The position numbers were made by a program, and so were the translations under genes. A stretch of 23,844 bases of DNA from Apostichopus leukothele (lineage: Eukaryota > Echinodermata > Holothuroidea > Aspidochirotida > Stichopodidae): assembly GCA_010014835.2 (NCBI GenBank), contig JAAAKB020028490.1:1-23844 (forward strand), in the 5' to 3' direction. Of this stretch, positions 1 through 9,782 are shown in pieces. Each line of letters begins with the position of its first letter. Within the stretch, counting starts at the first letter, position 1. The notes under the pieces were generated by a model. That model saw nothing but the letters and a program-made list of their open reading frames with translations. It searched no databases and had not been told where the DNA came from.

Positions 1-2
1 AA

Positions 3-299
3 GCTTCGTTTGACACAAATTGGGTATCATTGGAAAGCTACGAGTGTACAGAATACGATGATAAAGATTTTTTTTTTTCATTTCATAACCTCTTTAAGAG
101 TCTGATGACGGTACAATCTTTCCCTAGTAAAGAAAACTATAAGGTTTCTAAAATCATCAACCAGTTCACAAACCAACACCAGGAACAGTGGAACGATGAA
201 ACACCAACACAATTGCATATGAAAATCAACCCATCCATCACAATTGTGAGTTTTCACATACACATCCCATTCCCTCCTCACCCTCCCCCCTTGGAATAA
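3..299 (+). CDS. Open frame entering from left edge, possible 3' end of a gene
   Basis: The third frame is open from the first bases to a TAA at 297-299, about 98 codons, with no stop at the window edge. The peptide has a mixed, plausible composition (for example ESYECTEYDDKDFFF, then KENYKVSKIINQF) and ends in a proline/histidine-rich tail from a C-rich stretch. The stop overlaps an AATAAA hexamer at 295-300, which would put the poly(A) signal on the stop codon. A GTGAGT at 246-251 could instead be a splice donor. No domain was recognised. The minus strand is also open across 78-332, which weakens the case. It could be a terminal or internal exon of a gene lying to the left, or chance. Confidence 0.18.
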   Translation, partial: ASFDTNWVSLESYECTEYDDKDFFFSFHNLFKSLMTVQSFPSKENYKVSKIINQFTNQHQEQWNDETPTQLHMKINPSITIVSFHIHIPFPPHPPPLE

Positions 300-300
300 A

Positions 301-1845
301 TAACCTGTTAAATAGTGGGAGTGTTCAGCCAAATGATTGTAAAATCAGGTACATAAATCTCTTAGGTAGATTGAGGGTTATCAAGTGTAGTTTAAATAAC
401 CACATGCATGCTTCTGTAAGAATGACGTCAAACTGTGGCTAATTTCAAACATTAAACCAGATTATGTAAATTGCTATTATCTCTTTTCTTTAGTTAAGTA
501 CAGCAGCATGCAGGCTATGCGGTGACTATCGGACATAAAACAACTCCATTACTAGCCGATCTGTTTGCTGTAAGCTGGAGCCATACATTAACAGTGATTG
601 ATTATGCCAAACGGCTCCGTATGACATCATCGAGGCCTTCTCAATTGCTGCCATGTAAGGCACCGAAGGCGATGAATTTAACGACCACTGATTGAATGGA
701 ATGGCACTATAAAATTAAAACAGCCCCAGGTATATAGTCAGGCGTGTAGATTGACACCCCTCCTTCTGCCGTGGAACAGTCGAGCCAGGACGGATGACAG
801 AGAGATCAACATGTTTCTGTCTTCTTCAAGTGAAACATCGGAGTATATACTGGCATGTGTCAATAGTTTATATTAATGTTCAGATGATGATGAATGGGAG
901 TCTTTTGAGATGTCGCATCTCACTAGGTGGTTAGCTATTTCGGCAACCTTGTACAAACATGCCAACAACGATTATGGTAACCGTGTGACATGTGGAACCT
1001 GAACATACTATACGACAGAGATTGTAAACCCACCACCAGTAGATGAGACGGCAGGAAGACATTCCTCTATGTCATACCGACACGTAAAAGTTCACTCCAT
1101 TCTGAACTGAGCAGGGATCGTTGTATGAAAGCCTGCATAATTATCACCACCAATTCTGTCTGAACTTGGTAATGAAAATAACGAAATAATTATATAACGC
1201 AAGGAACCATCCTTTATGTATTATGTAGCTTTTAACTTCCACTTTTACTGCCCTGTATATAAAGCTGGTCATCAATAATTTGGCTCATGTCACACTCCTT
1301 GAAATGTTCAGGGAATTAATCTTTTGAAAATTAATAGCAATTTTAACACTATTATTAGAGGCTATACTAATGATGATGACGTGTTTACATGGCAACCTCT
1401 GGGCAATTTGAAGACTATTTGTAGACTGCTATTTTGATGTACATCCACTGGAGATGAACCAACACATTAAGTTCACAGTCAGGGGGATTGGATGCACACA
1501 GAGAAACAAATTTAGATTGGCTGGTTATGAATCCATGTTATATCAGACACTCTATTAATTATCACAGTTGGACATAACCTACGAGGAGATCTCAGGGAAA
1601 GTACACTTCCATGAACAAAGGAGTGAACTTCCTTTACATACAGTCTGCTTGCTACAGGAACACATCCTACACAGATATTTGCGAGCAAATGTAGGGACAA
1701 TCGCTCTTTGCTGCATTAGGACACAATGAACATGCATTTTGCAATGATAATTACTAGTAATAATGATGTTTAAAGAGATGGATATTCAGTTGTACTATAT
1801 GCAATTATTCTATATCACTATCATATGAGCTGGACAGATTGTTCC
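301..1845. other. Mostly non-coding stretch with one weak exon-like frame
   Basis: No recognisable gene is present. On the plus strand a frame of about 65 codons is open from roughly 494 to a TGA near 690. It follows a pyrimidine-rich CTTTCTTTAG near 484-494 and contains a possible donor (CCAT then GTAAGG) near 648. It has no usable start codon and no recognised motif. A perfect cAMP-response element lies at 423-430 and is listed separately. The rest is AT-rich sequence broken by stops in every frame. A TATATAAAG at 1256-1263 is the only TATA-like string noted. Confidence 0.6.
423..430. promoter_or_regulatory. Perfect palindromic CRE (TGACGTCA)
   Basis: The exact 8-base consensus TGACGTCA for CREB/ATF bZIP dimers is present. 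A given 8-mer is expected about once in 65 kb, and less often in AT-rich DNA. No transcription start is recognisable beside it, so regulatory use is inferred. Confidence 0.4.
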
Positions 1846-1851
1846 TTAATA

Positions 1852-2012
1852 TTTGTAATGTGACTGGCACATAATGTGCCATAACACAAGGGATGACCAT
1901 CATCGGTTTGCTTCTTTCAGATGAGACATTTATTAGTTATTAATGTATGTAACATGTGGCTGACACTAGAGCTGCCATAACACAAGGGATGGCCATATGT
2001 CACATGGGTTTG
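1852..2012. repeat. Diverged tandem duplication, about 96-base period
   Basis: Two blocks share the core TGCCATAACACAAGGGAT(G/A or G/G)CCAT at 1877-1900 and 1973-1996. These differ at one of 24 positions and lie 96 bases apart. Flanking similarity extends on both sides: a TGTAA...GTG...CTG(G/A)CAC block before the core and a GGGTTTG or CGGTTTG block after it. The core is much better conserved than the flanks, which could reflect either a local duplication under constraint or two copies of a dispersed repeat. Confidence 0.6.
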
Positions 2013-3184
2013 TCCAATTTTATTTACACTCAGTTGTGTACGTACATGTTGCATCCTCTTGTAATATTGTATTACAAACATAGATGTAACTGGGGCATCG
2101 CTTCATGAATAATCATTAAGCAGTGCATCATGGTTTTCTTGTCACTAAATGACTCCATTAGGCTGACAGGGGCCAAATATAAACTTCAAAGGCGGCTTTC
2201 ACAAACAAGCATTAATGCTCCTTAATTGAAATAGGGCACCCGAATATGTTTAAGTTGAAACGTAATATTGAAGACATTTTTAAATACAGAGTTACTTTTA
2301 AGGTAGCAAATACTTTCCCGTATATTTTGTGGAAAAGAATAAAAACAAAAGTGTAAATAAGAAATATTCACATCAACGAGGCAAGCAAGTAAAAATCCAC
2401 TAAATGTGAACATTGCAGAGTTGCATCTAGTTGATTGGGAAAGCAATACGCTTCCACCGAGAACTTTAGTATGTAGGTGAATAATATAACTTACATTGAA
2501 AGGCTATGCACTGCCAGGGGCACAGCTACAGTATAAAGCAACTTGATATGCAAGGGAGTATTGGTTTCACATATAACCATTTTAATTCTTTATATCGTTG
2601 CTTTCATTGGTAATAACTGTTAACATTATACTACAAATAAAACAGCTTTTTGAGTTGATTTTGATGAATTTTCAAATGCTATTCAATTAAGGCTAATATT
2701 TCATAACATCGTCAGTTCTTAGCATTTTAGTTTCTATTCCAAGTAATAATTTCAAATAATTGAAATATAAGTCTACAATTTTCCAGCGTTTGCATTTTGC
2801 ACGTAATTATTAGTATTTATGAACCTGAAAATATACATCTGGGAGAAGAAATATTGAGGATGTTGGAAGCAAATTCATGTACATTAATTGCACATTAATC
2901 TTCATTTAGTGAAACTTAACACCAAAGAGAACATCTCATTTTGAGTGACATTCTCTCGATTTGATATAGTGTCGACGATATATATTACACGCTGTTTCTA
3001 GCATCAGCAACTGTGCATAAATACAGCACTGGTACAGGAAGACTGCCTCTCCTCTGTATTCTGTTCAAAAAACTTGAAAATGTTTCCGTTTCGTTCATTT
3101 CAGTTGTGACGATGATAAGCATGCAGAATTTTATTCACAGCTGCATAACCAAGTGATATGAAATGAGCTGCTAGACACAATTAC
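2013..3184. other. AT-rich non-coding stretch
   Basis: Long runs of A/T-rich sequence with stops in all frames. The one minus-strand frame of 74 codons (2222-2446) has no splice or start context that supports it. No repeats above simple sequence and no RNA gene were seen. Confidence 0.6.
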
Positions 3185-3287
3185 CGACGAAGGATAGAGA
3201 TCTAGACGCAAGAGCATCGTCAAAGCCAGGAGAGCCAATGACATCATCATCTTCATCATCATCGCAATCATCGTCATCAAGCAAGGC
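3185..3287 (-). CDS. Candidate internal exon encoding an acidic tract
   Basis: Read on the minus strand, CTTAGCTGCAG is followed by a frame that encodes ALLDDDDCDDDEDDD and then VIGSPGFDDALASRS-LSFVG, ending at a CG/GTAATT donor. The exon would be 103 bases, entering in phase 0 and leaving in phase 1. If the donor is not used, the frame stops at a TAG a few codons later, making it a possible terminal exon. Acidic clusters followed by Ser/Pro residues are common in nuclear and trafficking proteins, but no family is recognised. The acid run is encoded by an ATC/GAT-rich microsatellite-like stretch, so a plain repeat that happens to be open is a serious alternative. It does not join in phase to the minus-strand first exon at 13033-13171 without other exons between. 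Confidence 0.22.
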
Positions 3288-4358
3288 CTGCAGCTAAGAC
3301 GCAAAACTCCCACTTGCCAAAATTGACCTTTTCTAAATCACACAAGGAGAGAAACTGTAAAGCTTATACTTCTTTCAGTTTATAAAGTTAAAGATATCGA
3401 ATTTCTTCCGCAATCAATTTAATAATTTGATTCATTTTATTTTACCACAACTGGAGACGATCTCTTACAAAACAACCACCTTCGTTCTGCATCACCCTAA
3501 TCACAACTCCCATGTGATGACAGACGAAGAAGTGATATTATCGGAACGGAAAAAGGCTCAACCAGAGCATGAGAGGTTGTGCACGACGGTGACAGTCGGT
3601 GCTTACTATTATATGCTGTTCTTATTCATGGGAAAGCCGCACAGCAAACCCAGCATTACCTGGACAGTTTTGTTTCTTGATGAAAGTAGGTTTTAATGAT
3701 GGACTATGTCTTTCACAGAACTTGTAAACGCCACATTTGGGAGTTTTACAGACAATTGTGCAAAATTAATCACTACTTTCATGGAGCAAGTTAACATGAA
3801 ATGCAGTGTAAGAATGCAAATATGTTTCATATTTCCAACTCGTTACCAAGAAAAGTGGGCTAACTTGAACATGTGACCCAGAAAGGCTAGATCCATATAT
3901 TCCACAGTGTGCGCCACTAAATGGCAGGATGACTCAGCAGATTCTTCTACAACTTAATCATGAGGTATTCACACAGGTACAGCCAAGTGTCACAACACAA
4001 TCTGGGATAACCCCCTCAAAAACTACGGGCAACTGTCCTGTAAAGCTAGACTTTGCATTAAATCGTAACTTGGTTATACATACTGTACATACTCCCTCGT
4101 TAGAGGAAATTACGACCTAACAATAAAATCTGCCCCATTTCGTTACTCCATCCAGATCATTCCAGGAATGATGCAAAACCTTCATGGATGTGCAAATCAA
4201 ATACTAAAACAATATCATTTACCAAATTTTTGAGACTACAAAGTTTCTGCATCGGACTAAATGTTCGATAAATCTTGTATAATTTAGGGCCAGTCAAATG
4301 TTTCAAACCACCCCAGGAACTGTAGGTTAAAATGAAAGGTTATCGTAAAATATAATAC
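3288..4358. other. Non-coding stretch with short open frames only
   Basis: Plus-strand frames of 89 codons (3427-3696) and 56 codons (3706-3876, ATG start, beginning MSFTELVNATFGSF) are open. Neither has a recognised motif, a strong start context or a convincing splice partner, although a GTAAGA at 3807-3813 sits in the second. They are recorded here as possible but unsupported small coding units. No repeat or RNA gene was seen. Confidence 0.5.
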
Positions 4359-4436
4359 AGGGTTGGACAAAGTAATATAGAACCCAACGCAAACTTACAG
4401 TCGCACAAATTTAGTATAGATTCTCATTTTTCATCA

Positions 4437-4735
4437 AGGTTGGCAAAAACCAACTATATGCTCTCTGAGATTTGAGCTCTCGAAAATAATTCGTTACTAA
4501 CGCGCGCCACTCTGTCGTAACAATATTACTCTCGAGTGTTCGAACCGTACGAGAGGGTAGTCACTTTTGCCGTTCTTTTTTATGCTCCGATGCTGTAATT
4601 TAGTATTTGATATATCCTGCTACAGTACTACTTATCCTCCAATCCAAAATAGCCCATCAAAATCTGTCCCTTTAGGGCACTTTCTTTGAAACGGATATCG
4701 CGATCTAGCAGTGCGCAAGAACTCAGGCTCTCCTT
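4437..4735. other. CpG-rich patch in AT-rich surroundings
   Basis: CpG dinucleotides are clustered here, with about eight in the 60 bases from 4498 (ACGCGCGCC, CTCGAG, TTCGAACCGTACGAG) and more at 4697-4722 (TATCGCGAT, TGCGCAAG). Flanking DNA has very few. The patch contains a small inverted repeat (CTCTCG 4529-4534 with CGAGAG 4550-4555) and is followed by a hairpin and a long T-rich tract. It may be a regulatory island or part of an old mobile element. No gene start was recognised. Confidence 0.45.
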
Positions 4736-4756
4736 GACTTCTACATGCTACATCAG

Positions 4757-4776
4757 AAAAGACGTTTTCGTCTTTT
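4757..4776. other. Perfect 8-bp hairpin followed by T-rich tract
   Basis: AAAAGACG, a TTTT loop and CGTCTTTT form a perfect stem that runs directly into a T stretch. It looks like an RNA polymerase III stop signal or a chance fold. No promoter for polymerase III was recognised upstream. Confidence 0.35.
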
Positions 4777-4838
4777 TTTATACACCACTTTTTTTTCCCC
4801 TTTTTTTTATATTCTTCATTGGTTTTTTTTGTTTTTTG
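4769..4838. repeat. T-rich low-complexity tract
   Basis: Successive T runs of 6 to 10 bases separated by short interruptions, almost free of purines. Simple sequence; read as a transcript of the plus strand it would act as a long polypyrimidine tract. Confidence 0.8.
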
Positions 4839-4878
4839 GCCAAAGGATATGAAACGTGACTACAAAGATTAATGTTGC

Positions 4879-5112
4879 ATGATAATTGGTTTTGTTGGTT
4901 CCAATCTTTGCCATGTAATGACATCACTTGTTGCCCAGGCTGCAGAAACCATGACAGCCATTTCTGAAATTACCACTGGAGCGTTATTTCATGCATCATT
5001 GAAGTTTTGGCTTCTCCTCAAACAAACCAAAAAACAAAAACGAGAGAGAGAGAGAAGAAGTGTTCTCCCATTTTGGAGCAATCTTAAAAAGTTCCATTTA
5101 CGTCTGAATTAA
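4879..5112 (+). CDS. Possible small ORF after a polypyrimidine tract
   Basis: An ATG opens 77 codons, starting MIIGFVGSNLCHVM and containing a moderately hydrophobic stretch (FWLLL near residue 45). A basic RERERR run follows, encoded by a GA microsatellite (5042-5057). The long T-rich tract just upstream would serve as a splice acceptor tract, with candidate AAAG near 4845. No family is recognised, and much of the C-terminal part is simple sequence. Chance is the default explanation. Confidence 0.12.
   Translation: MIIGFVGSNLCHVMTSLVAQAAETMTAISEITTGALFHASLKFWLLLKQTKKQKRERERRSVLPFWSNLKKFHLRLN
5042..5057. repeat. (GA)n microsatellite
   Basis: About eight GA dinucleotides in a row, continuing imperfectly as AGAAGAAG. 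Confidence 0.85.
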
Positions 5113-5120
5113 CCTAGTTG

Positions 5121-5580
5121 ATCAAGGACCGACACTGATTGTACACGATGAATACAGCTCGTGCGCAGCGATGATTTACAGTTAAACGAAACCCAGCAAA
5201 GATATACAAGTTAGATGATGCTTAATGCCAGATCATCCCTACTGATAAAGGGATGCTGGAGTACTGTATGTAGAGAAGTATATTGCACAAGCTAAGAATC
5301 AAGTAGACACATTTTCACAGAGTCACCTTCTCACAAATCTCTAATTGAACAGTTCATAGTGGATGGTGTACAGTATATTAATTACTGAATTGCAAAATCC
5401 TGATCCAGCAATATATATATATATAACTATAAATAGTTACAAATGTTAAATATTGGATGTGAAGGTCTATAATTCAACTCACAAGGTATGCAACCAAACA
5501 AATCTTAGAAAGTCAAATGATGGTCACTCACATTCAAACATAGACAACCACTCATGGCCAACCCTTAAATACGTTTACCA
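5121..5580. other. Non-coding stretch with (AT)n tract
   Basis: No open frame of interest. A (TA)n microsatellite occupies 5411-5425. The 3' part runs into the minisatellite at 5582. Confidence 0.6.
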
Positions 5581-5581
5581 T

Positions 5582-5950
5582 GTTGTCAAATATCAACACA
5601 ATGTAGCTGGGATTGAACAGTAGTGCAATGGTCAGGGTTGTCAAATACTAATACAGCTGGGATTGAATAGCAGGGATCATGGGTCAACATCTACCAAATG
5701 AGACAGCTGGGGTTGAACAGCAGTGAAATAAACAGGGTTGTCAAATACCAACTAATACAGCTGGATTGAGCAGCAGTGCAAGGATCAGGGTTGTCAAATA
5801 CCAACTAGTACAGCTGGGGTTGAACAGCAGGGATCATGGGTCAACATGTACCAAATGGTACAGCTGAGTTTGAACTGCAGTGCAAGGAACAGGATTGTCA
5901 AATACCAACTAATACAGCTGGGGTTGAACAGCAGGGATCATGGGTCAACA
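5582..5950. repeat. Minisatellite of alternating 45-55-base units with E-boxes
   Basis: Seven full units and a truncated eighth start at 5582, 5637, 5682, 5737, 5790, 5839, 5894 and 5943. Two unit types are seen. Type A opens (G/A)TTGTCAAATACCAAC, and type B opens GGTCAACATGTACCAAATG. From unit 2 on they largely alternate, giving a higher-order dimer of about 100 bases. All share a second half close to ACAGCTGGGGTTGAACAGCAG, so an E-box CAGCTG recurs about every 50 bases (TAGCTG in unit 1). The array ends abruptly at an A7 run. The lengths are not multiples of three and stops are frequent, so it is not coding. Confidence 0.93.
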
Positions 5951-6417
5951 AAAAAATTATATTTTCTGTCCGTTTTTCCACTGTTCATGAGGTACTCCTT
6001 CGATAGATTCTAGCAAAACCTCTGTCTCAAGAAACTTATCTTTTATCACCTGGATTTAACCTTTTCATTTCATATTATAAGTTTTAATCCAAATTTGTAG
6101 CCATTCTTCTTAAACCAGTTAATTATCATATAAATGTTTGAATATGCTCTGTAACAAAAAGAAAGATCGGTGAGCTTCTGATTTGACCTAGAGCAATTGA
6201 TAGGTGATGGTAAATTAAACTTTGGCAAAAATCAATAGTTGAATATCTTGAGGCTGTATACCAAGGAGGCATTGATTATGCGCCTTCATATCCATACGTT
6301 GCATTTTGTCAACAGGTGACGAAACTATATTGCCTCTCCTCCCCTTGTATCATTGCTGTGGCTCTTTGCGATGTGTTTCCGTAAACAGGCCTTTCTGATT
6401 GTAAAACAAGCTCTTAC
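5951..6417. other. AT-rich stretch, nothing recognised
   Basis: Stops in all frames, with no repeat or RNA gene. It ends at a good minus-strand splice donor (AAG/GTAAGA) at 6412-6418, for which a 50-base exon (6418-6467, after TTGACTAG) is possible but unsupported by any recognisable peptide. Confidence 0.5.
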
Positions 6418-6473
6418 CTTAAGGCGGTCAGGGATGAACACGTACAGAGAAACAAGTCAACTAACTGCTAGTC

Positions 6474-6602
6474 AAGGGTTAACCTGCAGCTGAATGATAG
6501 GGGTCTAGAAGATAGCGGTATCTTCCGCCTCCACTCCAAAAGACAACTTTCAACGTGGCGAAGAGAACTTATCGGTGATTTCAAAAATTTCAAAGAATAC
6601 TG
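6474..6602 (+). CDS. Weak plus-strand exon candidate
   Basis: After TTAACCTGCAG a frame reads LNDRGLEDSGIFRLHSKRQ-LSTWRRELIGDFKNFKEY and stops with TGA at 6600-6602. CpG content is raised here (about seven in 150 bases). A GTGATT after ATCG near 6572 could be a donor. No family is recognised. The minus strand is also open (6468-6668), as expected where stops are locally rare, so support is thin. Confidence 0.13.
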
Positions 6603-6862
6603 AAAACACATCAAAATTCTCAGATAAAGCAGAGGAGTGGAGTACCAGCTGCCCTTGAAATTCATCAATATTACAGAGCCTATATCTACAAGTAGAAAGT
6701 CTTTGAATCATACCCTGCCATGAGACCTCAACATCCCTTCATGTATCTGTAACATTCTCAAACATTAAAGAATCTTTCAATTTTAAAGCCAAAGAAGGAG
6801 TCGATGAGGTCCATGCGTGACAACAAATTATTGCACAATGCACTCATTTATCCCCCAAAATC

Positions 6863-6885
6863 GGGAGGAGGAGGGGGAGGGGGAG
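6863..6885 (+). repeat. G-rich purine tract
   Basis: Pure G/A run with two G5 blocks and three shorter G runs; potential quadruplex or triplex former. Confidence 0.7.
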
Positions 6886-7395
6886 AGCTGTGGACCTTCT
6901 CAATTTATATACCATTGACTTAAAGGGATAATCGAGTGGCAGATGATGTAACACCTATCTTAAGAGAGAAAATCTCTCACGTTGTTTAATTTGAAGACCC
7001 TATATGTTGTCCCGAAACTCAAGATGTCGAATGTAACATATTTTGACCGGTGAAACCGTTCCTTATTCCATGCAGTGGTGCAATCATGCCAGATGTTCCT
7101 CAAAAGCATTCTTTATCCTATTTATTATTGTTGTTGAGTTTATTCTTTGAAATGTCATCAATTTGGAATGTAATTATAGGTAGTTTAGCTGGCAAACATC
7201 TATATTCTGTATTTAGAATTTTATCATAAATATGGAACTTTTTATTGTAGAACAAAAAGTTTCCTCTCTGGATAAAACGATTGCAACTATCATATCATCA
7301 AGAAAAAAAATAAAACTGTTTAATATCAGTTTAATTGCCAAAATGACATCATTCCCCGTTGCCTGATGCCTTCACATAAATGTAATATGTAGCTG

Positions 7396-7429
7396 TAGAG
7401 ATATCAATTGAGTAGAGATATCAATTGAG
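7396..7429. repeat. 17-base tandem direct repeat, two copies
   Basis: TAGAGATATCAATTGAG is repeated exactly, head to tail. Each copy contains the palindromes GATATC and CAATTG. Confidence 0.85.
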
Positions 7430-7453
7430 TGATACACACAGTATTTCCTGCAG

Positions 7454-7592
7454 TTTTCATCGTCGACCGATGCCATCGATTATCCGACCCGCCAAACTAG
7501 TAGCCGAGAAACCTAAACTGTGGAACGGAATGTATTACTTCGGCAGACCTAATTACGCAGATCAACTGATCATACCAAACACATACAAATAG
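7454..7592 (+). CDS. Candidate exon or small ORF within a CpG cluster
   Basis: Just after TATTTCCTGCAG, a frame entered in phase 2 reads FHRRPMPSIIRPAKL then VAEKPKLWNGMYYF and GRPNYADQLIIPNTYK, stopping at TAG (7590-7592). An in-frame ATG at residue 6 would give a 40-residue product. About ten CpGs fall in the 110 bases from 7458, against near absence in the flanks, which fits coding or regulatory DNA better than intron. The peptide is basic and rich in Pro/Tyr/Asn. No family is recognised. As it stops soon after, it would be a terminal exon, but no clear poly(A) signal is seen close by. Chance remains quite possible. Confidence 0.2.
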
Positions 7593-7964
7593 ATTATTCT
7601 GCTTTTTAGAGATTTCCCCCCCGAAGACTAAAAACCAAGGATATGTAAATGTCAGAGGGAAGAACTGAAACATTGCAGGCTTCATCAAATGTGGTAATTG
7701 AATCTCAACATAAGCTGTGAATGACACTCCATTCAAAAATTCTCGGCATCATTTGGCGTTTGAACTTCTTGTATCAGATTTGGTATTCACGCTAATTGAA
7801 AGAAAGGGAATGAGCGTTGATTTTCAAACAGCAAATTAAGACCTGCAGATGTAAATTTGGCAGGTGGGGATGTATTCTTGAGATATATGTACAAACACCT
7901 CGGAGATTCCAGCACGGATCGTTTTCCTTCTGTTATGAGTCGGCTTCACTTTTCAGGTTCTTAC

Positions 7965-8054
7965 ATGCGTAAAAAAAATTTAATGTGTTTAAAAATGTGT
8001 GAAAAAGTTTAATGTGTTTAAATATGCGTGAACAGTTTAATGTTTAATGTGTTA
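7965..8054. repeat. About 29-base imperfect tandem repeat, three copies
   Basis: Units run ATG(C/T)GT(A/G)AA...AGTTTAATGTGTTTA, at 7965-7991, 7992-8020 and 8021-8054; the last unit has an internal duplication of TTTAATG. Confidence 0.75.
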
Positions 8055-9592
8055 GGTTCACGTTTGGACATTTTTTGAAATTCATTGTTGCAGATGATAT
8101 TACTGTTTTCTTTTAAAGATGTATAGGATGAGTCTGCCTCATATTTCCCTTTTGTTTTTCTTTTTTTCTTTTTTATGCATAAAACCTTTAATGGATTATA
8201 GTATTTAAAAGATATGAATATATTTGAAAACAAATGTTGCATTTGGTATTCTTGTTCATGCTATGAGTTGGCTGAGCTCTTTATCTCTTTTTGCACAAAT
8301 TACAGAGCAGACAATTACATTAAAGAGAGAAGAAATACTAACAAGGAATTAAATTTAATAAGCACTTGTAATGTACTTATCATGTGATTAATGTTGAACT
8401 CAAATTGGTTTTCATTAAAATGAGTCCGAAGTGTTCAGAATCTCTACTACAGTAGCTCATATCAAACAAATATCAATATTTTGGTTCTGGACAAACAAAT
8501 TCTCATCAGCATGCAAATAATATCAAATGGAAAGGAGTAATGACATAAACGTACAAATAGTCAATCAATGCAAACAAAATCTATCCAAAGCCTTCACAGT
8601 CATATATAGAATATGCCCATGGGTCAATGTGCAAACAGTCACTGTAGTAATACTGCTGCTGTAGTACTTCCACACGATTCACATGATACCATCTCCAACT
8701 GTGTGGGTTCAACTAGAGTGTAATTGATACAGTTTCCATAGTGGCTCTGCTCAAGTTACTGAATTCGCATCATCAGATCAGATGCAAAGAAACATCTTCA
8801 GTAGACGAACCAACATCAGAAACAACTCAAGTCTTAGTAGTTAAAGGAATATTAGAAATATCTGATTTTATTAAGAGACATACACGTTACCCAACGCTCA
8901 AATCTATTAACTAAATTGTTTCATCGTACAGTGTAAAGGGGATGGACAATGTTTCACTTTATTCAGTTTAGAAGGGAATAAGTGCATAACACAGTAATCT
9001 CTGATCAAATCATACATAAACTATATGCACCAACAGCCGCTGTTTGTTTCTCTAATTTAAAACCGAAATGATTATATAACCTTGGGATGATGATTCGACT
9101 GTATAATTGAATATGTACTTTTATATTGGCAAGGATGTACACGATCAAGTTTACTTCACTGCAATAAACAGTGTTATAAAGTATGGAAGGCCCTTAATTG
9201 TGTCGGTGATCAACAACGAATAGCAAAGAGAGGTTTGATGGGCTGTACACATATAGGACTTCACAAATTGTTGCACGTTTTGTAAAGTTATTGAAATGAT
9301 ATTGGACAAAATTCAAGGGTTTATAATCTCAGTAACAGAACGAGCTGGATATAGTGAAGGAGGAAGTTGGACCATGCAATATGTTTTGTTTAAATACTTG
9401 GTCTATGATTATAGCTAAATATTTTCTAATCTTAGACCTGGTTTAATCCCTTCCAGTGAATTCTTGGTTGTGAACAAATGCATGCTGCAGTTCATATTCT
9501 TTTGTTCATTCCTTTTTTGCTTTCTTTTCTCTCTTTCTCTCCCTTGCGCCTTGAGCAACCTTCGGGGTGGATATGTGCGCATTGTAAATCAC

Positions 9593-9620
9593 CATTATTA
9601 TTATAATTATTATTATTATA
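9593..9620. repeat. (ATT)n microsatellite
   Basis: ATT triplets with one interruption (ATA). Confidence 0.8.
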
Positions 9621-9717
9621 TTTTTGTAGAAGTTTGTGGCAAGAGGTTGGGCATTTGTGAAAAGACCAACTCTTTATGATATTTATAGATCAGGCATTGG
9701 TTTTGGGTTTTTTTTTG

Positions 9718-9782
9718 TTAATTAATATTAAATATTAAATAATTATTTTATATTAATTAGTATTAAATATTAATATTAAATT
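9718..9782. repeat. Near pure A/T tract with nested TTAATATTAAAT motifs
   Basis: Sixty-five bases with a single G before the final TGA and repeated ATTAATATTAAATATT modules that are self-complementary. Easily unwound DNA; could act as a matrix-attachment type sequence, which is inference only. Confidence 0.7.

Larger units (their letters stand above)
6603..7453. other. AT-rich stretch with G-rich tract and short direct repeat
   Basis: No coding sequence seen. A purine tract at 6863-6885 (GGGAGGAGGAGGGGGAGGGGG) could form a G-quadruplex or triplex. A 17-base direct repeat TAGAGATATCAATTGAG stands in tandem at 7396-7412 and 7413-7429. Confidence 0.6.

Noticed and set aside
4358-4377. Tc1/mariner-type terminal inverted repeat
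   Set aside because: Only a left-end resemblance; no matching inverted right end or transposase remnant was found in the window.
9718-9782. Replication origin-like A/T tract
   Set aside because: AT-only sequence alone is not evidence of an origin in animal DNA.
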